DNA of 64,000 nucleotides from Pristionchus mayeri (GCA_036245805.1 BTRK01000003.1:40441215-40505214); one strand, 5' to 3'. Shown: positions 32,805 through 44,968, counted from the stretch's first letter. The notes: a model not told the origin generated them from the letters alone. Made by a program: numbers and translations.

Positions 32805-35031
32805 GTTCCGGAGGGCAAGTGGCAGCTTCAAAATAGCTTCAAAATCATCGCAGGAAGTTCAAACTTTGGGGTGAGAGTGCCTATGGGTGGGATACACTTC
32901 AGCCATAAAATTAGACCCAAAAGTTGATCTTTGAACTTTCAGATCGAAAAGAGTGGTTGATTTGTAAGCACTAGGCAGTTCTCCGTCCCACTCCATCCTT
33001 ATCCCCGCAATAAGAACCCCAGGATGATTCTACTGAAACCGCCTCCACACAACTAGTTTTAAAACGCTGTATCCGTAAGAACGGAGGGGTAGGTGGCACA
33101 TAGCTTCAAAATCATCGCAGGAAGTTCAAACTTTGGGGTGAGAGTGCCTATGGGTAGGATACACTTCAGCCATAAAATTAGACCCAAAAGTTGATCTTTG
33201 AACTTTCAGATCGAAAATTTTTATCTTGATTTTTGCCCCATGTGTTATACATCATTCGAAAGAGCATAAAAAGATACGCCGAAATCCAAGTTGTCGTTAT
33301 CGTAGAGCGTCGGATGTTCAAGAAATAGATAATTATGCAAATTTTTCGAATTTTTTGAACTTTCAGAAAAATATTTCGACATGTTCCAATTGCGGCTACC
33401 CCGCAGAAACTTGATATATGGTGCGAAATTTTATTCTAAATCCGAAAAAAATACCAGGATAAGGTACGAGGTACCTTTCACAAGCTGTGTTTGAAAAACT
33501 AGCACGCAATTGCGGACGCGGGTTCGATTCCGCCAACCGACATGAACTTTTTGCCAACTTTTTTCTCGCTTCTATGGTCTTTTTTTCAACAGGTGTGAAT
33601 TGTTATGGATATTTCGTGTTGTTTTAAATGTTCTCGCTAGCTTTCATACTTCACATTTCTTTATCGGCATTACAATCTTCCAGAAACATATTCAGTTTTT
33701 TGCGGGAGGTTCGATTTCCAGTCATTTACGAAGTTGAGAAGCTGCTGAATCTATAAACAAAACCTATTTGATAACATTTATTCATCATATTGAACCTTTG
33801 CGTCGATCTGGGCTGTTCTAGGAGCTTCCATCGTTTCATAATGGGCAATGTTGTCAGAAAAGGGCGCGATATGGAATCGAAGATTCTTCCTTTCGAGATA
33901 CCTATTCATGGTGGAATCGGGTCTGAATAAGCTTTTTTCAAAAAAAAACTAGAGTCAAAACTTACAGATTCCCTTCCATTCTCCCATCTGATAGGCCGAA
34001 GCTGCGTGGAGCACACGGAATTCTCGCTGCTAATCAGAACCCTTCCATTCTCCCATCTGATAGGCCGAAGCTGCGTGGAGCACACGGAATTCTCGCTGCT
34101 AATCAGAACCCTGATGTTCTTCCTTCTGAGAGTCCTCGAGATCGGTTCATCCGAACTCGTCTCCGAAGAACAGATTTCTAGAAGCGATGTCCTTGCTATT
34201 CATCACGAAGAGTCAAATGTATTTGCCAGATCCCGCCGTTATGTAGAGCTACACTAATATTTTGTGCATGTATATCGTACTCCATTCACTGATGTATTTT
34301 TTTCAAAATCCTTTGTAAAATTAAGTGTAGTGTGAAAGCTAGCGAGAACATTTAAATCAACATGGAATATCCAAAACAATTCACACCTGTTGAAAAAAAG
34401 ACCATAGAAGCGAGAAAAAAGTTGGCAAAAAGTTCATGTCGGTTGGCGGAATCGAACCCGCGTCCGCAATTGCGTGCTAGTTTTTCAAACACAGCTTGTG
34501 AAAGGTACCTCGTACCTTATCCTGGTATTTTTTTCGGATTTAGAATAAAATTTCGCACCATATATCAAGTTTCTGCGGGGTAGCCGCAATTGGAACATGT
34601 CGAAATATTTTTCTGAAAGTTCAAAAAATTCGAAAAATATGCATAATTATCTATTTCTTGAACATCCGACGCTCTACGATAACGACAACTTGGATTTCGT
34701 CGTATCTTTTTATGCTCTTTCGAATGATGTATAACACATGGGGCAAAAATCAAGATAAAAATTTTCGATCTGAAAGTTCAAAGATCAACTTTTGGGTCTA
34801 ATTTTATGGCTGAAGTGTATCCTACCCATAGGCACTCTCACCCCAAAGTTTGAACTTCCTGCGATGATTTTGAAGCTATGTGCCACCTACCCCTCCGTTC
34901 TTACGGATACAGCGTTTTAAAACTAGTTGTGTGGAGGCGGTTTCAGTAGAATCATCCTGGGGTTCTTATTGCGGGGATAAGGATGGAGTGGGACGGAGAA
35001 CTGCCTAGTGCTTACAAATCAACCACTCTTT
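32805..35031. repeat. Two-kilobase palindrome with ~0.7-kb arms
   Basis: 32949-33653 and 34321-35031 are inverse copies differing at very few positions. The translated 62-residue frames in the two arms (33226-33414 plus, 34565-34753 minus) differ by a single residue. The spacer (about 665 bp) includes a direct duplication 'cttccattctcccatctgataggccgaagctgcgtggagcacacgg', starting near 33973 and again near 34044. At 32805-32950 a partial direct copy of the inner arm (compare 33085-33215) precedes the left arm. Each arm carries a tRNA T-arm-like motif 'gcgggttcgattccgcc' (33519-33535). No transposase or TSD is identified. Confidence 0.85.
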
Positions 35032-35514
35032 CAAGATTAGCTTTTTCCTGGTTCCATTCACACTTCTTGGGCTTGGGAAGTTTTTCCCAGTTATTCGCTA
35101 TACAAATAATTATTACAGTTGAACTCTTTGGTGGTGTTCCGTACGAATTTAATGTACTTACCGAAATGTCAGACAATATGATCGAATTCTCCCGTTGATC
35201 GTAAACAACTATCCATTCTGAAGAGTTTGATTCTTTCTAATGTAGTGGGAGCGTGTCAAATTAACAGATGCTGACAATTAATGATATTTGATCATTGATC
35301 TCCAAGATCTTCGAGCAGCAGTTCGAGTACATGGCTTAAGAGACCGTCCACGAGAGAACGTAACACCTGGCTGGGGGTCACGGTTGGTCAAAAATTCGAT
35401 ATCCTCCTAATTTTTTTCTTGAAGTAAGGGACCAAAGTTAGGAACGCAGGCACCATTGGCTAAGGTGTGGTATCGATTTTGAAAAAAGATACCGTAACCC
35501 CTCATTTTCGAGGT
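35032..35514. other. Unassigned AT-rich sequence
   Basis: No strong similarity to other parts of the window except 'acgagagaacgtaacacctgg' near 35350 and unit-like pieces. The 71-residue frame 34983-35198 starts inside the palindrome arm and has no recognised domain. I see no supported feature here. Confidence 0.3.
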
Positions 35515-36105
35515 GAAAAAACTTTTTTCCCAAATTTTCTCGTTTTTAAAGTTTTTCTGAAGTATTTTCTCATGAAAAGATCGAATTTCCATGTTAGAAT
35601 GATCAAAAATGAGATAGAAAAAATTAGAGCCAAAAATCAATTTTTGAGATCCAAAAAGCCACATAATTGGAGATATCTTTCTTTTAAAAAATAAGACTTT
35701 GGGTTTTTGGCATTTTTCGACACGACATCATATGCCAAATCTATGGTAATTTTTGCAGAATTTTAAAAATGCCCCATCTTGATGAAATTTTGTCCAGAAC
35801 TTGGGGACCTTACGGAAAAATCGTGAAAAAAATTTCATCAAGATGGGGCATTTTTAAAATTCTGCAAAATTGCCATAGATTTGTCATATGATTACGTGTC
35901 GAAAAATGACAAAAACCCAAAGTCTTATTTTTTAAAAGAAATATATCTCCAATTGTGTGGCTTTTTTGGATCTCAAAAATTGATTTTTTGGCTCTAATTT
36001 TTTTCTATCTCATTTTTGATCATTCTAACATGGAAATTTGATCTTTTCATGAGAAAATACATCAGAAAAACTATAAAAACGAGAAATTTTGGGGAAAAAA
36101 CATTT
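35515..36105. repeat. AT-rich foldback hairpin
   Basis: The left arm (about 35530-35805) and right arm (about 35830-36103) are inverse copies around 'ggggaccttacggaaaaatcgtg'. For example, 'cccaaagtcttattttttaaaaga' on the right mirrors 35676-35700 on the left. Inner hairpin arms include 'catcaagatggggcatttttaaaattctgca'. No clear TSD. Not coding. Confidence 0.75.
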
Positions 36106-36763
36106 ATATTTTAGAAACGTCTGTTAAATATAAATACTGCGCAATTAAATTTTACCGTTGAGACGTCATGGAGAGTGTCGGTGCTCCTTAAAACCTGCCA
36201 CACTTCGATGTGAGGAACTGGATGAATACAGCCAAAAATCAGTATGAGTTGTTAAAGGGAACACACATTGATGTGGTATTACTAACCTGCAATTCTCGCT
36301 TTTTAACAATTCCAAATCACTAAACGGCTTGGCTCGTCGATGGCTCCACATTCTCACGAGCGCGAAAATATTTTGAACTCTCAGCTATGCTATCAGTTTG
36401 TCTTTGCTCGTCCACTACCACAACATTCAAAACTACGACCCTATTCCAACCCTATTTTTACTTCTCCATCTCAAATACCACATTGATTGAGCTAGTATCA
36501 CAGGTTCCTGAAAAAACTTGTACAGCTCTTCGCGCTGTAGTTTTTCTATATTCTCATGCTAACATCGTTGTGACCGCTAACATTGCGCAGAAAAGTACCA
36601 AAAATCCTTAATATTCCTTCGAATAAGGAAATGCACGCAAAAACTCATTCCCTGATTAGATCTTTCAAAAATATCAAACCGACCTAGTGCACTCTCGCTT
36701 CAGCTTGCCTACCTCACCGGCTGCGCGGACCAGGAGAGCCGATGAAGTATAGGACGTGTCTCG
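36106..36763. repeat. Unit sequence including marker at 36.67 kb
   Basis: Contains 'gagacgtcatggagagtgtcggtgctcctta' (36158-36189), 'aaatcactaaacggcttggctcgtcgatggctccacattctcacgagcgcg' (36315-36363), 'cgctgtagtttttctatattctcatgctaacatcg' and the marker 'caaaccgacctagtgcactctcgcttcagcttgcctacc'. No gene. Confidence 0.55.
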
Positions 36764-36900
36764 CACGGCGTTCTATGGCAAATTTCCAAAAAAACATTCG
36801 CCTCGAGACCGATCGCGAGAGATCATGTAAATTCGAGAGAGATTGCAGTCTTTTTCTCTGCGCTCTCTCATCTCTCGCCTACCCCCTGTAAAACGCCGTG
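36764..36900. mobile_element. 137-bp MITE, CACGGC family with 5-bp TSD
   Basis: Ends CACGGCGTTCTA / TAAAACGCCGTG, flanked by TCTCG on both sides (36759-36763, 36901-36905). The interior is a 'gagagatc'-rich purine/pyrimidine hairpin. The homologous segment of other units (gacgcgtctggaaagagag) is uninterrupted. The ends and TSD length resemble the elements at 51700 and 61406. Confidence 0.75.
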
Positions 36901-36905
36901 TCTCG

Positions 36906-39490
36906 AAAGAGAGGTTTCTTCGAATACATTTCAAAGAGGACGTAATCATGGTGTAGTGTAGAAGTCAAGAATTAGAAAAATAGCTCGACCTATTTCAAAC
37001 ATTCTAGCTAGATAGATCGCCGTTTCAGCAATTTTTGTTCTTCGTATTTTCAAAATCATTGAGATCTTTTTTTCGGTCATTCAAATAATATTAAACCGAC
37101 CCGGTGCACTCTCGCTTTACCTCGATTACATCATATTTTGGTAATCATTTTCGCTAATCCTCGGTCGTTGATGTGGATAAAATAAATCTAATTGAGACTA
37201 AGCAAAAAGTACGCATTGTATACAATCCGCGAGAAGCACGAGTAGATTACGCGTCCGATACGACTACGCGTACCCGGAGAACGGAAAGGAGGGGACTAGA
37301 AAGAAATGTATTTTCGAATGTTAGAGAGGCAGAATCCATGCAGAATACACAAATAATTGTAAGAAAGATTTCAATTATTTTGATCTTCTCGAGCTATTCC
37401 AAACATTCAAGTCATTTGCAAGACCGTTTCAATTGTCCTACGCACTCTCCCCGTGTATTGTCCAATCCGGTAGGACTTGAACGCCTAGGGTAATAATTAT
37501 TTACGTATCGTTTTCATCGGTATTTTATACATAACATCGGTCGAGAGAATGCGCTCAGCTGAGACAATCAGAGACCCTGACCTCTATGATGCCACCAAGT
37601 TGGAGTTAAGAGGTGGTGTCGTAGTCAACCGTAGTATCTACCACACCTTTAGTGATCGATGCGATGTTCGGAATATTCATCGGAGGGCTACGCCGCCGCG
37701 AAGTTCGGACGAGGGAGATTCCGCGCCTAAGATGGAGAGAGAAAATACAGAAACTGAGAGGCAGTTGAATATTTAATTCAGCCGGCGAGCTCGTGCTGCT
37801 GCTCAGCTACTTCCCCATGTCATAGTAATTGCCTGTAATGGTCGTGTAGTTATCAGTTCAACATAACTTCCCAATATTTTTTCCCCAATATCTACTTATC
37901 TTACGTAATAGTGATACAACATATATCCTTGGAGAGAATTGATAGATGGAGAAGTGGATGTTAGAGTTGAGTTGGAACATACACTCAGAACTAGTAGTTT
38001 TTTTGCACCCAATAAGCACGATCAATTATAAAATCAAAATTGCCAGAAAACTTGACTCGCCTATGAAACCATTTTCTCGCGAGCGCCAAAAAATCGATCG
38101 TCAACTATTGCATCAGGTATATAGGTCCGCTACGTACACAACGTAGAATTATCCTGCCCTGTCGTAACTTATCGGGATCCCTACCATGACCACCATACAG
38201 TATATATGATTCTTCATTAAGGTTAACAATTTATGAGGGGGCATGCGACACGGAATGACTTGTTGTTGCAAGATTCCTCCCAATTATCGAAGTTTGTCTT
38301 GCTTCGCGGGAAAATATACAATCTGGACTTGATCGATCCGGAAGCACTGAAGTTATAACCTAACTACGACTGATTTGTGAACGGTTGTCCCGTAATCACA
38401 CCTCCGGTAGTTTTCTTATAAAAATCCTACTCTTCGTTCCAGTCAAGTCTCAATTGGAACGTTGTAATTCGGGAGCCGAAATATTATTTTCAATTGGCAA
38501 TGTAGTATCTTGCGAACGAAGCAAATGGAGAAATTTCGATAGAGAAAGACCGAATAATTCACCTCGCAGCATCCAGTCAGGATCACAGCAAACAAAATCA
38601 ACAAGGTGCAATCGCATTGCAGCTATTCTACTTCGTGATGTGATAGCCATTGAGTCCGATGAGCGGCCCATTCAACTTCAAAATAAATTTCCAATCGCCT
38701 TTCGGCTCGAATACGATACTCAATCTACATATTTTCCATGGAAAAATGCATCATGTGAATCGAGCTACTAAAGAAAGGTATATAGCGAAATAAAAATCAC
38801 TCACCTCGCAGCTTCCACTCAGACCGTGCGAAGGGAACGAGCAACTCGAGTTATTGAGTCATGCCCCCATGGCTGAGATGGATATCATCATGTCTTCCAA
38901 CTTTGTAATTTGTGTTATTGGCGTTTCTGTTATTCCTTCCCTATCGCTAATGCCACAGATAATAAAGGTAGCTTCACCGAATCGCATAATAAATCATAAA
39001 CAAGTCTGATTGACAAGCTAACACGTTGTAAAATAGACTTGAGCGTAGGGGGAGGTATTAGGGTGTCCCATAATTTCGTGCATTTTTTCTTCGGGGGTGC
39101 GTAAAAACCGCCGTTCTCATAGAGCATCCAAAGGGCCAACATTAGCGAATAGAACAACCATTACACAATCATACAAGCCATGTAATTTGCATCAGGTGTT
39201 CTCTCCGGTTTTATAGAAAAGATCCAGTGAGGTATTCTGTAGTGACCAAAAATCATGTTTTCGAGTCAAATTTTTCCCCACGCACGAACTCGATGGTTGT
39301 ATGGATCTAACTAACTAATTTGAAAATACATGATCACATGATTCTTTCTGTGTGCTTCTCTAATGTCACTGGTTTGTATTTTATGAGTGCTAGCATTCAT
39401 TATTGGTCATACTCAAATGGAACATTAACGGTTCGTTCTTTGTGTGAACAAATCGAATCCTAAGTTGAATATGTGCTAATTGGAGATGTT
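36906..39490. repeat. Unit sequence including marker at 37.1 kb
   Basis: Holds the marker (37095-37150), 'gcgagaagcacgagtagattacgcgtccgatacgac' (37228-37265), the upstream-of-exon-1 type segment 'gaagttcggacgagggagattccgcgcctaagatgg' (37699-37735), and 'ttgtgaacggttgtcccgtaatcacacc' (38372-38402), from an intron of the MVK-like unit. Frames of 75-128 codons here show no known domain. 39200-39480 is not recognisable as unit or element. Confidence 0.45.
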
Positions 39491-39590
39491 ATTAGGTTGG
39501 TGCATAAGTTTTTTTTTTCAAATTTATGAGGTGCAGTTCAAAGCCACCTATGAAGCGCCATTAGTATCAGTATAGTATCAGTACCAAACC
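39491..39590. mobile_element. Mariner terminal fragment
   Basis: 'tattaggttggtgcataagttttttttttc' followed by about 50 bp is the typical left end of mariner-family elements (TTAGGTTGGTGC..AAGT), matching the start of the element at 46872. No matching right end is found, so it is a solo end. Confidence 0.6.
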
Positions 39591-39684
39591 GTAGCATAAG
39601 CTAGGGATATATTTAAGGACCACAAGGCATGCAGTCGTACATTGTCTATTTCATTAATTGAAATGCCACTTGTTCATCCATTAA

Positions 39685-40044
39685 AGAAGGAGTAACACGA
39701 AAAATAGATTGTACATGTGGAATAGTGGTTGTCGTAGAGGACAAAAATCCGATGAGAAATCACTTTATCCGAAGTGACACAGATGACTCTATCTCGAGAT
39801 ATGAGAATGAGAAGATCGGGCCTCAGCGCAGGCGAAAGCGCGCTAATTTGAAATGAATGAGAAAAGCAGCAACAACGAATCGCACCTAGCTGGATTCGAA
39901 CCCTCGTATATTTTGCTTCACGCGTAGGAGTTTCCCACTGCGTTATGATCACAATTGGTGCGGGCTAAGGGAAAACATTATATCTACCTAACACGCTCAT
40001 CAGAATGCATTACCTTCTCATCTCTTATTCGTGTTACACCTTCT
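39685..40044. mobile_element. TTAA-flanked (piggyBac-like) short element
   Basis: Ends AGAAGGAGTAACACGAA / TTCGTGTTACACCTTCT, with TTAA on both sides (39681-39684, 40045-40048), 360 bp. TTAA target duplication is the hallmark of piggyBac, although the usual CCC-type tip is missing. A relative with the same ends is at 53688-53974. It contains a tRNA-like region (39884-39953, minus). It splits an MVK-like exon. Confidence 0.7.
39884..39953 (-). other. tRNA-like sequence with A- and B-box motifs
   Basis: The minus strand has an A-box-like 'ataacgcagtggg' and a perfect B-box GGTTCGAATCC 45 nt later, the arrangement of a polymerase III promoter. The would-be acceptor arms do not pair, so it is not an intact tRNA. 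A tRNA relic or SINE head carried by the surrounding element is most likely. Confidence 0.5.
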
Positions 40045-40120
40045 TTAATGGCTGAACACTCTCCGAAAAGGATGATCTTCCGGGTGCGGAGATTTGTAAT
40101 CCGCAACTCACACTACACAT

Positions 40121-40731
40121 CGGATGTGCGGAGAGCGGACGAGGGAAAATCCGCTGCTGAAAAGAGAGAGAAGCTAGAGGTCGAGAAAAAAATGTTGTGG
40201 ATGATGTGCGATTCAATATCGAAGAGGAGTCTTGGCGTGGAGTGCGTCGATACTCCTGATGTCACACGAGGAAATGCCCGCGATAGCCGATGCAATTGCA
40301 GTAGGGGAGGAGGGATTGCATTGATGGATTACTGATATAAGAAAAGGAGTGATTGTTTAGTTTATTTGACATGACTTCTAAAGACATTGATAAAACGAGA
40401 GTTGCAATGATATTGGTTCGACTACGTAACCTCAAATTTGCTAGTGCAATAATATTCCGGATTTCCATCTATTGATCAACCTATTTCTATCGACTGAAGC
40501 AACTGTTGCTGAGGAAGGGGTTTGGAACAAGAGCTTGAATTCATCTGAAAGTATTTGATTTTCCACAGCAATTCTGGAGGTTCATTGTAACCTTGCTGTT
40601 TCAGAAGAATTTCATGTAATAGTGAAACTGGAGTTACCCTGCACAAATTACGGATCGAAGAAGCGGAGGTGGAGATCGGACGCGCGGATGAGGGAGATGA
40701 TGCGCCTAAGAAGAGGGTGAGAGAGAACTTA
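40121..40731. repeat. Unit sequence
   Basis: 40130-40330 is the upstream-of-exon-1 segment (gcggacgagggaaaatccgctgctgaaaagagagagaagctagaggtcg ... gtgcgtcgatactcctgatgtc). 40375-40460 ('aagacattgataaaacgagagttgcaatga') matches 43980-44050. No gene. Confidence 0.55.
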
Positions 40732-41096
40732 GGGGGTACGACATTTCCGCAACCGACATTTCCGCAACGGAGCGCCGTTTGCTTGAGAGCTGGGGTAGAA
40801 GCTTGAGAGTTGTTGCATTGTTACTAGTATGTGCTCCCATACATAAGCGTATTTAAATTTTGTTTACAAGTGATCTTGAGTTTTACTCCAAATCAACGTA
40901 TAGGGGTTCATGGTTTAGTGATTTCCATGAACCCCTATACGTTGAAACTCAATGTCGCATGGTAACAAGAATTGTATATGCAAAGTTATGGGAGCACATA
41001 CTGGTAACAACGCAACAACTTTCACGTTTCTACCCCAGCTCTCAAGCAAACGGCGTTCCGTTGCGGAAATGTCGGTTGCGGAAATGTCGTGCCCCC
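40732..41096. mobile_element. 365-bp hAT-type MITE, copy 2
   Basis: Same length and ends as the copy at 6096, here with a perfect 8-bp duplication AGAACTTA (40724-40731, 41097-41104). The interior hairpin 'ggggttcatggtttagtgatttccatgaacccc' corresponds to that in copy 1. A clear example of a young non-autonomous family. Confidence 0.88.
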
Positions 41097-42721
41097 AGAA
41101 CTTAGAGGTCGGATAAGAGTTTTTTGTTCAAGAACGAATGCGAATGTTGTGCAATTCAATTTCACCATGGAGACTGCTCGTGGAGAGCTTATCTATGCGC
41201 CTAATGACCGCCGCATGAGGAACTGCCCGCGGCTGCCGATGCACCTGCAGTAGGGAGGGTGGGGGAGTGGATAAATAGAGTACTGTTTTTAGAGTAATGC
41301 AATACTGTTTTTACAAGCCGTATCCCTATGAGCGATTGGCATCGTCATAACCCAAACAATTTCATGTAATCGTGAAACCCGAGTTGTCCTTGGAGATAAT
41401 TTGAGAGACGGATAAACGAATACCAGATAAGTAGAAATTTTTGTCAAGGATTTTTTCTTCCTCATTCGATAATTATTAGCAAAGCATTATCACAAGAATT
41501 CTTTATACGCCTTAACAAAACTTTCGCAAGTGTGAAAATATTTTGTGTGCTTCAGCTTTTCTACCAGCTTTTCTTTGCAACTACCACCGCATTCACTGAT
41601 TTATTCCCGCTACAGGATCCCTATTGCTATGATACTTCCCTATAACTGATACCGTAGTGATTCAGCTAAGATCATCGATTCAAACTTTCAAAAATATGCA
41701 ATTCGCGCATTGCCTATTTCTTTATGCGATCTTCATTTTCACCGATCTTGCCTGTATGTAGAATACCTGAAAACACTTTAAATGGGGCAATGCTCACAAG
41801 CGAGTGATTATCCCGCCCTGATAAGATCTTGCAAAAAGAAATCAAACAGTGACGGAGCACTCTCGCTTTAGCTCGCCTACTTCCCCCAGTGGTCATCACT
41901 TTCACCAATGATCGACCGACAGAATCGCAAAAATAACCTAATCGATAGTAAAGGTGAAATACTCAAAAGCTTCAATCAGCCTGAGAAAAAAACACGAATC
42001 AGATTGTTATAAATTCAATCATCACTTTCACCAATCCATGGTTCACCGCTTGCGTACAAATAATCTAATTGATGTCACAGATTAACGCTCACGATTTGCA
42101 ACCCGCCTGAGGCGCGAGTCAAATTAAGTTTCTGAAGCGGCTGCGCGGATTCGGAGAGCGGATAATAAGGGGAGGAAGCATCAGAAAGAGAGACTTTTTA
42201 GGATAAATTTAATCCTACGAAGCATTAGTGATAGCGGGGAATCTCTCGTTGTGAACTTACTTGTTGCGAAGAGACACCGAGTTCAACACAAAAATCAACA
42301 ACATTACCCACCGTTAGACAGTTATCATACATAGTATCACCGAATCAAAGCTAAAAATGGAAAATGCAGGCGTATTCAAGTTGTCGTCTTCTTCATCGTT
42401 CAAAAATAAATAATACCAATCACTGAATTCTACATAGCCGAGAATAACTATCCATTATCCAGACTAACAACAAGAGGAACTGCCTGTGGCCACATCATAA
42501 ACTGTAATAGGAAGGAGAGAAGGAGGATGAATCCATCATGCCAGAAAAATCAATAAATGTCTTTATAGGACTCGGATAAAGATGCATTAACAAAACACAA
42601 ATCACAAAGTAATTGATTAACCAGCGCAACTATGAGCTCGGTAGTTCGAACTAGCTCGCTGAATGTCCTCGAGTCTCTTCTAGAACAGCACCATTCGAGT
42701 TTGCTCCGTTTGATCATCACA
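41097..42721. repeat. Unit sequence including marker at 41.85 kb; pair of 51.24-52.08 kb
   Basis: Contains 'gaactgcccgcggctgccgatgcacctgcagtaggg' (41219-41254), 'aatcgtgaaacccgagttgtccttggagataatt' (41368-41402) and the marker (41845-41900). 42040-42530 is a direct, close copy of 51290-52080 minus the 51700 insertion, supplying its empty site ('aactatccattatccag', 42447-42463). No gene. Confidence 0.6.
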
Positions 42722-43616
42722 TATGAGAGGGATCGCGAGAGAATCGACCACGCCGCGGCGGTAGGAAAAAATGTGTCCTATATGCCAATACATATACCCA
42801 CAAGTATTTCAAATAATGCTCTTTCAAACTGCGTCGTCAGAATTTTGATATCGGTCGTCATCGTCGAGATTCAGAAGGCCAAACTTGGTACTATAGCTTT
42901 TCGACAGTCAAATCGGGCGCACTTAAATGATCATAACTTTGTTTAAAATGACGCTAAAATGGTCAAAATACCGAATTTCACATTTTCGGTCAGGTGACCA
43001 TTTATGACCAATATAACATGGGGAGTAGAAACTTATAATGTTGTTTTTGGATGTTTTGAATGATTTTGAGCCCAAATGAGGTCAATTGAAAATACGGAAG
43101 TACTCTTGCCCAGAGCTCTTTTTGGGGTCGCCGCACAAAAGTGAGCCCTTTTTCTTTTTCCATCTCCAGATTGCCCTACTTTTTGGCGTGGAGTTAGGCC
43201 AATGCATGTTCTATAACTTAAGGATGATAACCCAATATTTTTTTTATTTCCAAAGATACGTAATTTTTGGTGCACCCTACCGCTCCGCACCAGTATGAGC
43301 ACCAGGAATGATGGCGCCGAGATAATCTTGTAGAGAATGTTTTCAGTTTTCATTATAAAAAATAACGACTTTCTAGCGTCATTTTAAACAAAGTTATGAT
43401 CATTTAAGTGGACCCGATTTGACTGTAGAAAAGTGATAATACCAAGTTTGAGCTTCTGAATCTCGACGATGACGACCGATATCAAAATTCTGACGACGCA
43501 GTTTGAAAGAGCATTATTTGGAATACTTGTGGGTAAATTTGTTGCCAGATAGGACACATTTTTTACACCCACCCACCTCAAATGGTCGATTCTCTAGCGA
43601 TTCGCCTCATATATTA
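42722..43616. mobile_element. Foldback element, complete copy
   Basis: Arms 42722-42950 and 43380-43616 are inverse ('gcgagagaatcgacca...actgcgtcgtcagaattttgatatcggtcgtcatcg'). The middle (42955-43375) is largely unique and related to 23432-23745. ATAT lies at both borders, so a TA-type duplication is possible. The 104- and 106-residue frames are arm and interior shadows. Confidence 0.75.
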
Positions 43617-44062
43617 TTTTAATGTTGGACCAGCGGAACCCCGTCGAACGATGGCATCAACATTGAGAACTTGATTCAACTACGTAACCTTAAACTCGAT
43701 GGTTCAAAATATACTTGATTTTTCATTGGCATGAAAACCTTTCTCAATCTTTCAGCCCGAGGTAAATTAGAGATCGGAGAAATATTATAATTGAAAGAAT
43801 TCGAATGTTGTGCGATTCAATTTTGCATTAGAGAAAGGGCTTTGAGTGCGCCAAGGCTCCTTAGGATCCGCCGCATGGGGAGCTGCCCCCCGACTGCTGA
43901 TACACCTGCAGCAGGGAGGAGGGATTACTCATATAAGAAAAGGAGTGATTGTTTTTTTGCCATAACTTCACAAGAAACTGATAAAACGAGAGTTGTAATG
44001 AAATTGACTCAATTACATAACCTCAAATTCGTTAGTGCAATAATATTCCGGGTTTCCATCTA
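43617..44062. repeat. Unit sequence
   Basis: Includes 'cgtcgaacgatggcatcaacattgagaacttgattcaactacgtaacctt' (43651-43690), paralogous to 4710-4770, and 'gcgccaaggctccttaggatccgccgcatggggagctgcc...cctgcagcagggagg' (43845-43920). No gene. Confidence 0.55.
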
Positions 44063-44968
44063 TTAGGTTGTTCGGAAAGTTTATTTCTTTTTCCATTTAT
44101 ATACATTTTTCACTTCTCCTTTATTTAAACTTGACCAATCATCTTATTTTTTTGTAGTTGATGTGGGCTTGGATACTCTCTATAACAACCAGTAGTACAT
44201 ACCATTTGGATCAATAGATCTTGAGCAAAGGAGGTCTGAAGTTAGCCCAGTCGACTTTTCTAAGAGATTTTTAAGGGCGCGCATTTCTTTGCTGAACAGA
44301 GATAGGCACACATGTGACCCACTATTGTGAAGTACGTAAAATAGGGTTATTAGTAAACATAAAGTTTTAAATCTAGCACGTATTGCCTAATCTAACGAAG
44401 CGTCGATTGGATAATCCACACTACGATTTGTCTTTCGAGCAGAATTTTGAACTTATTGTGCTTCCCCCGATCAACATAGAGAACAAAGCGATTGTTATTT
44501 GCGAAGTACTTTACATGGCCACTTGCTATCCCTAATTAGGTGGGAATCCAATTACATATTCATGAGCAGGCTTTTTTCAGAATATTTATGCCGAAATTTG
44601 AACATCGAAATGGTGACATTTTGATATCTTTCGTCTCTCTCGAAGGTTGAAAGCCTGGTTTTTTTTGTTATCATTAATATCAACTCTTGCCCTATCATAA
44701 ATTATCGGCTTAATGTCGGTAGGCATCTAGTTCGCGGGAATAAATGACCCAACAAAAAACACTGAAATTATGTTTTTGAGGTGTTTTTGCCATTTGCTAA
44801 CTTTTGATATTTTTTCTAGCCTGCGATCTGACCGAGATGCGATGTGAACATACTGTAGTATTCGACCGCCAAGGCCCTTACATATACCATAGACAAAATA
44901 ATTGAAGTCGAATTCCAGAAGAATTGGCATGACAAAAATAAAAGAAATAAACTTTCCGAGCAACCTAA
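44063..44968. mobile_element. Mariner-type element, 906 bp, no intact transposase
   Basis: Ends TTAGGTTGTTCGGAAAGTTT / AAACTTTCCGAGCAACCTAA, with TA on both sides (44061-44062, 44969-44970). The length is about two-thirds of an autonomous mariner (1.25-1.3 kb). No frame longer than 78 codons exists and no catalytic D,D(34)D motif is seen. It is related internally to the element at 46872. Confidence 0.85.

Larger units (their letters stand above)
39662..40120 (-). pseudogene. MVK-like N-terminal exon split by a TTAA element
   Basis: The minus strand from 40120 reads MCSVSCGLQISAPG. A one-base loss then shifts the frame to KIILFGECSA. After this the exon is cut by the inserted element (39685-40044) and resumes as ATGGATGAACAAGTGG, corresponding to VYGR and the donor region. 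The APGKIILFGE loop is otherwise well preserved. The intron-1 flank 'aattgaaatgcc' lies just below. Confidence 0.7.

Noticed and set aside
33519..33535. tRNA T-arm-like motif in the palindrome arms as a tRNA gene
   Set aside because: Only a T-arm and B-box are present. No pairing acceptor, D-arm or anticodon arm could be found upstream.
37549..37776. 75-codon frame (ATKLELRGGVVVNRSIYHTF...) as a gene
   Set aside because: No recognisable family. The second half is the shared upstream-of-exon-1 segment of the unit.
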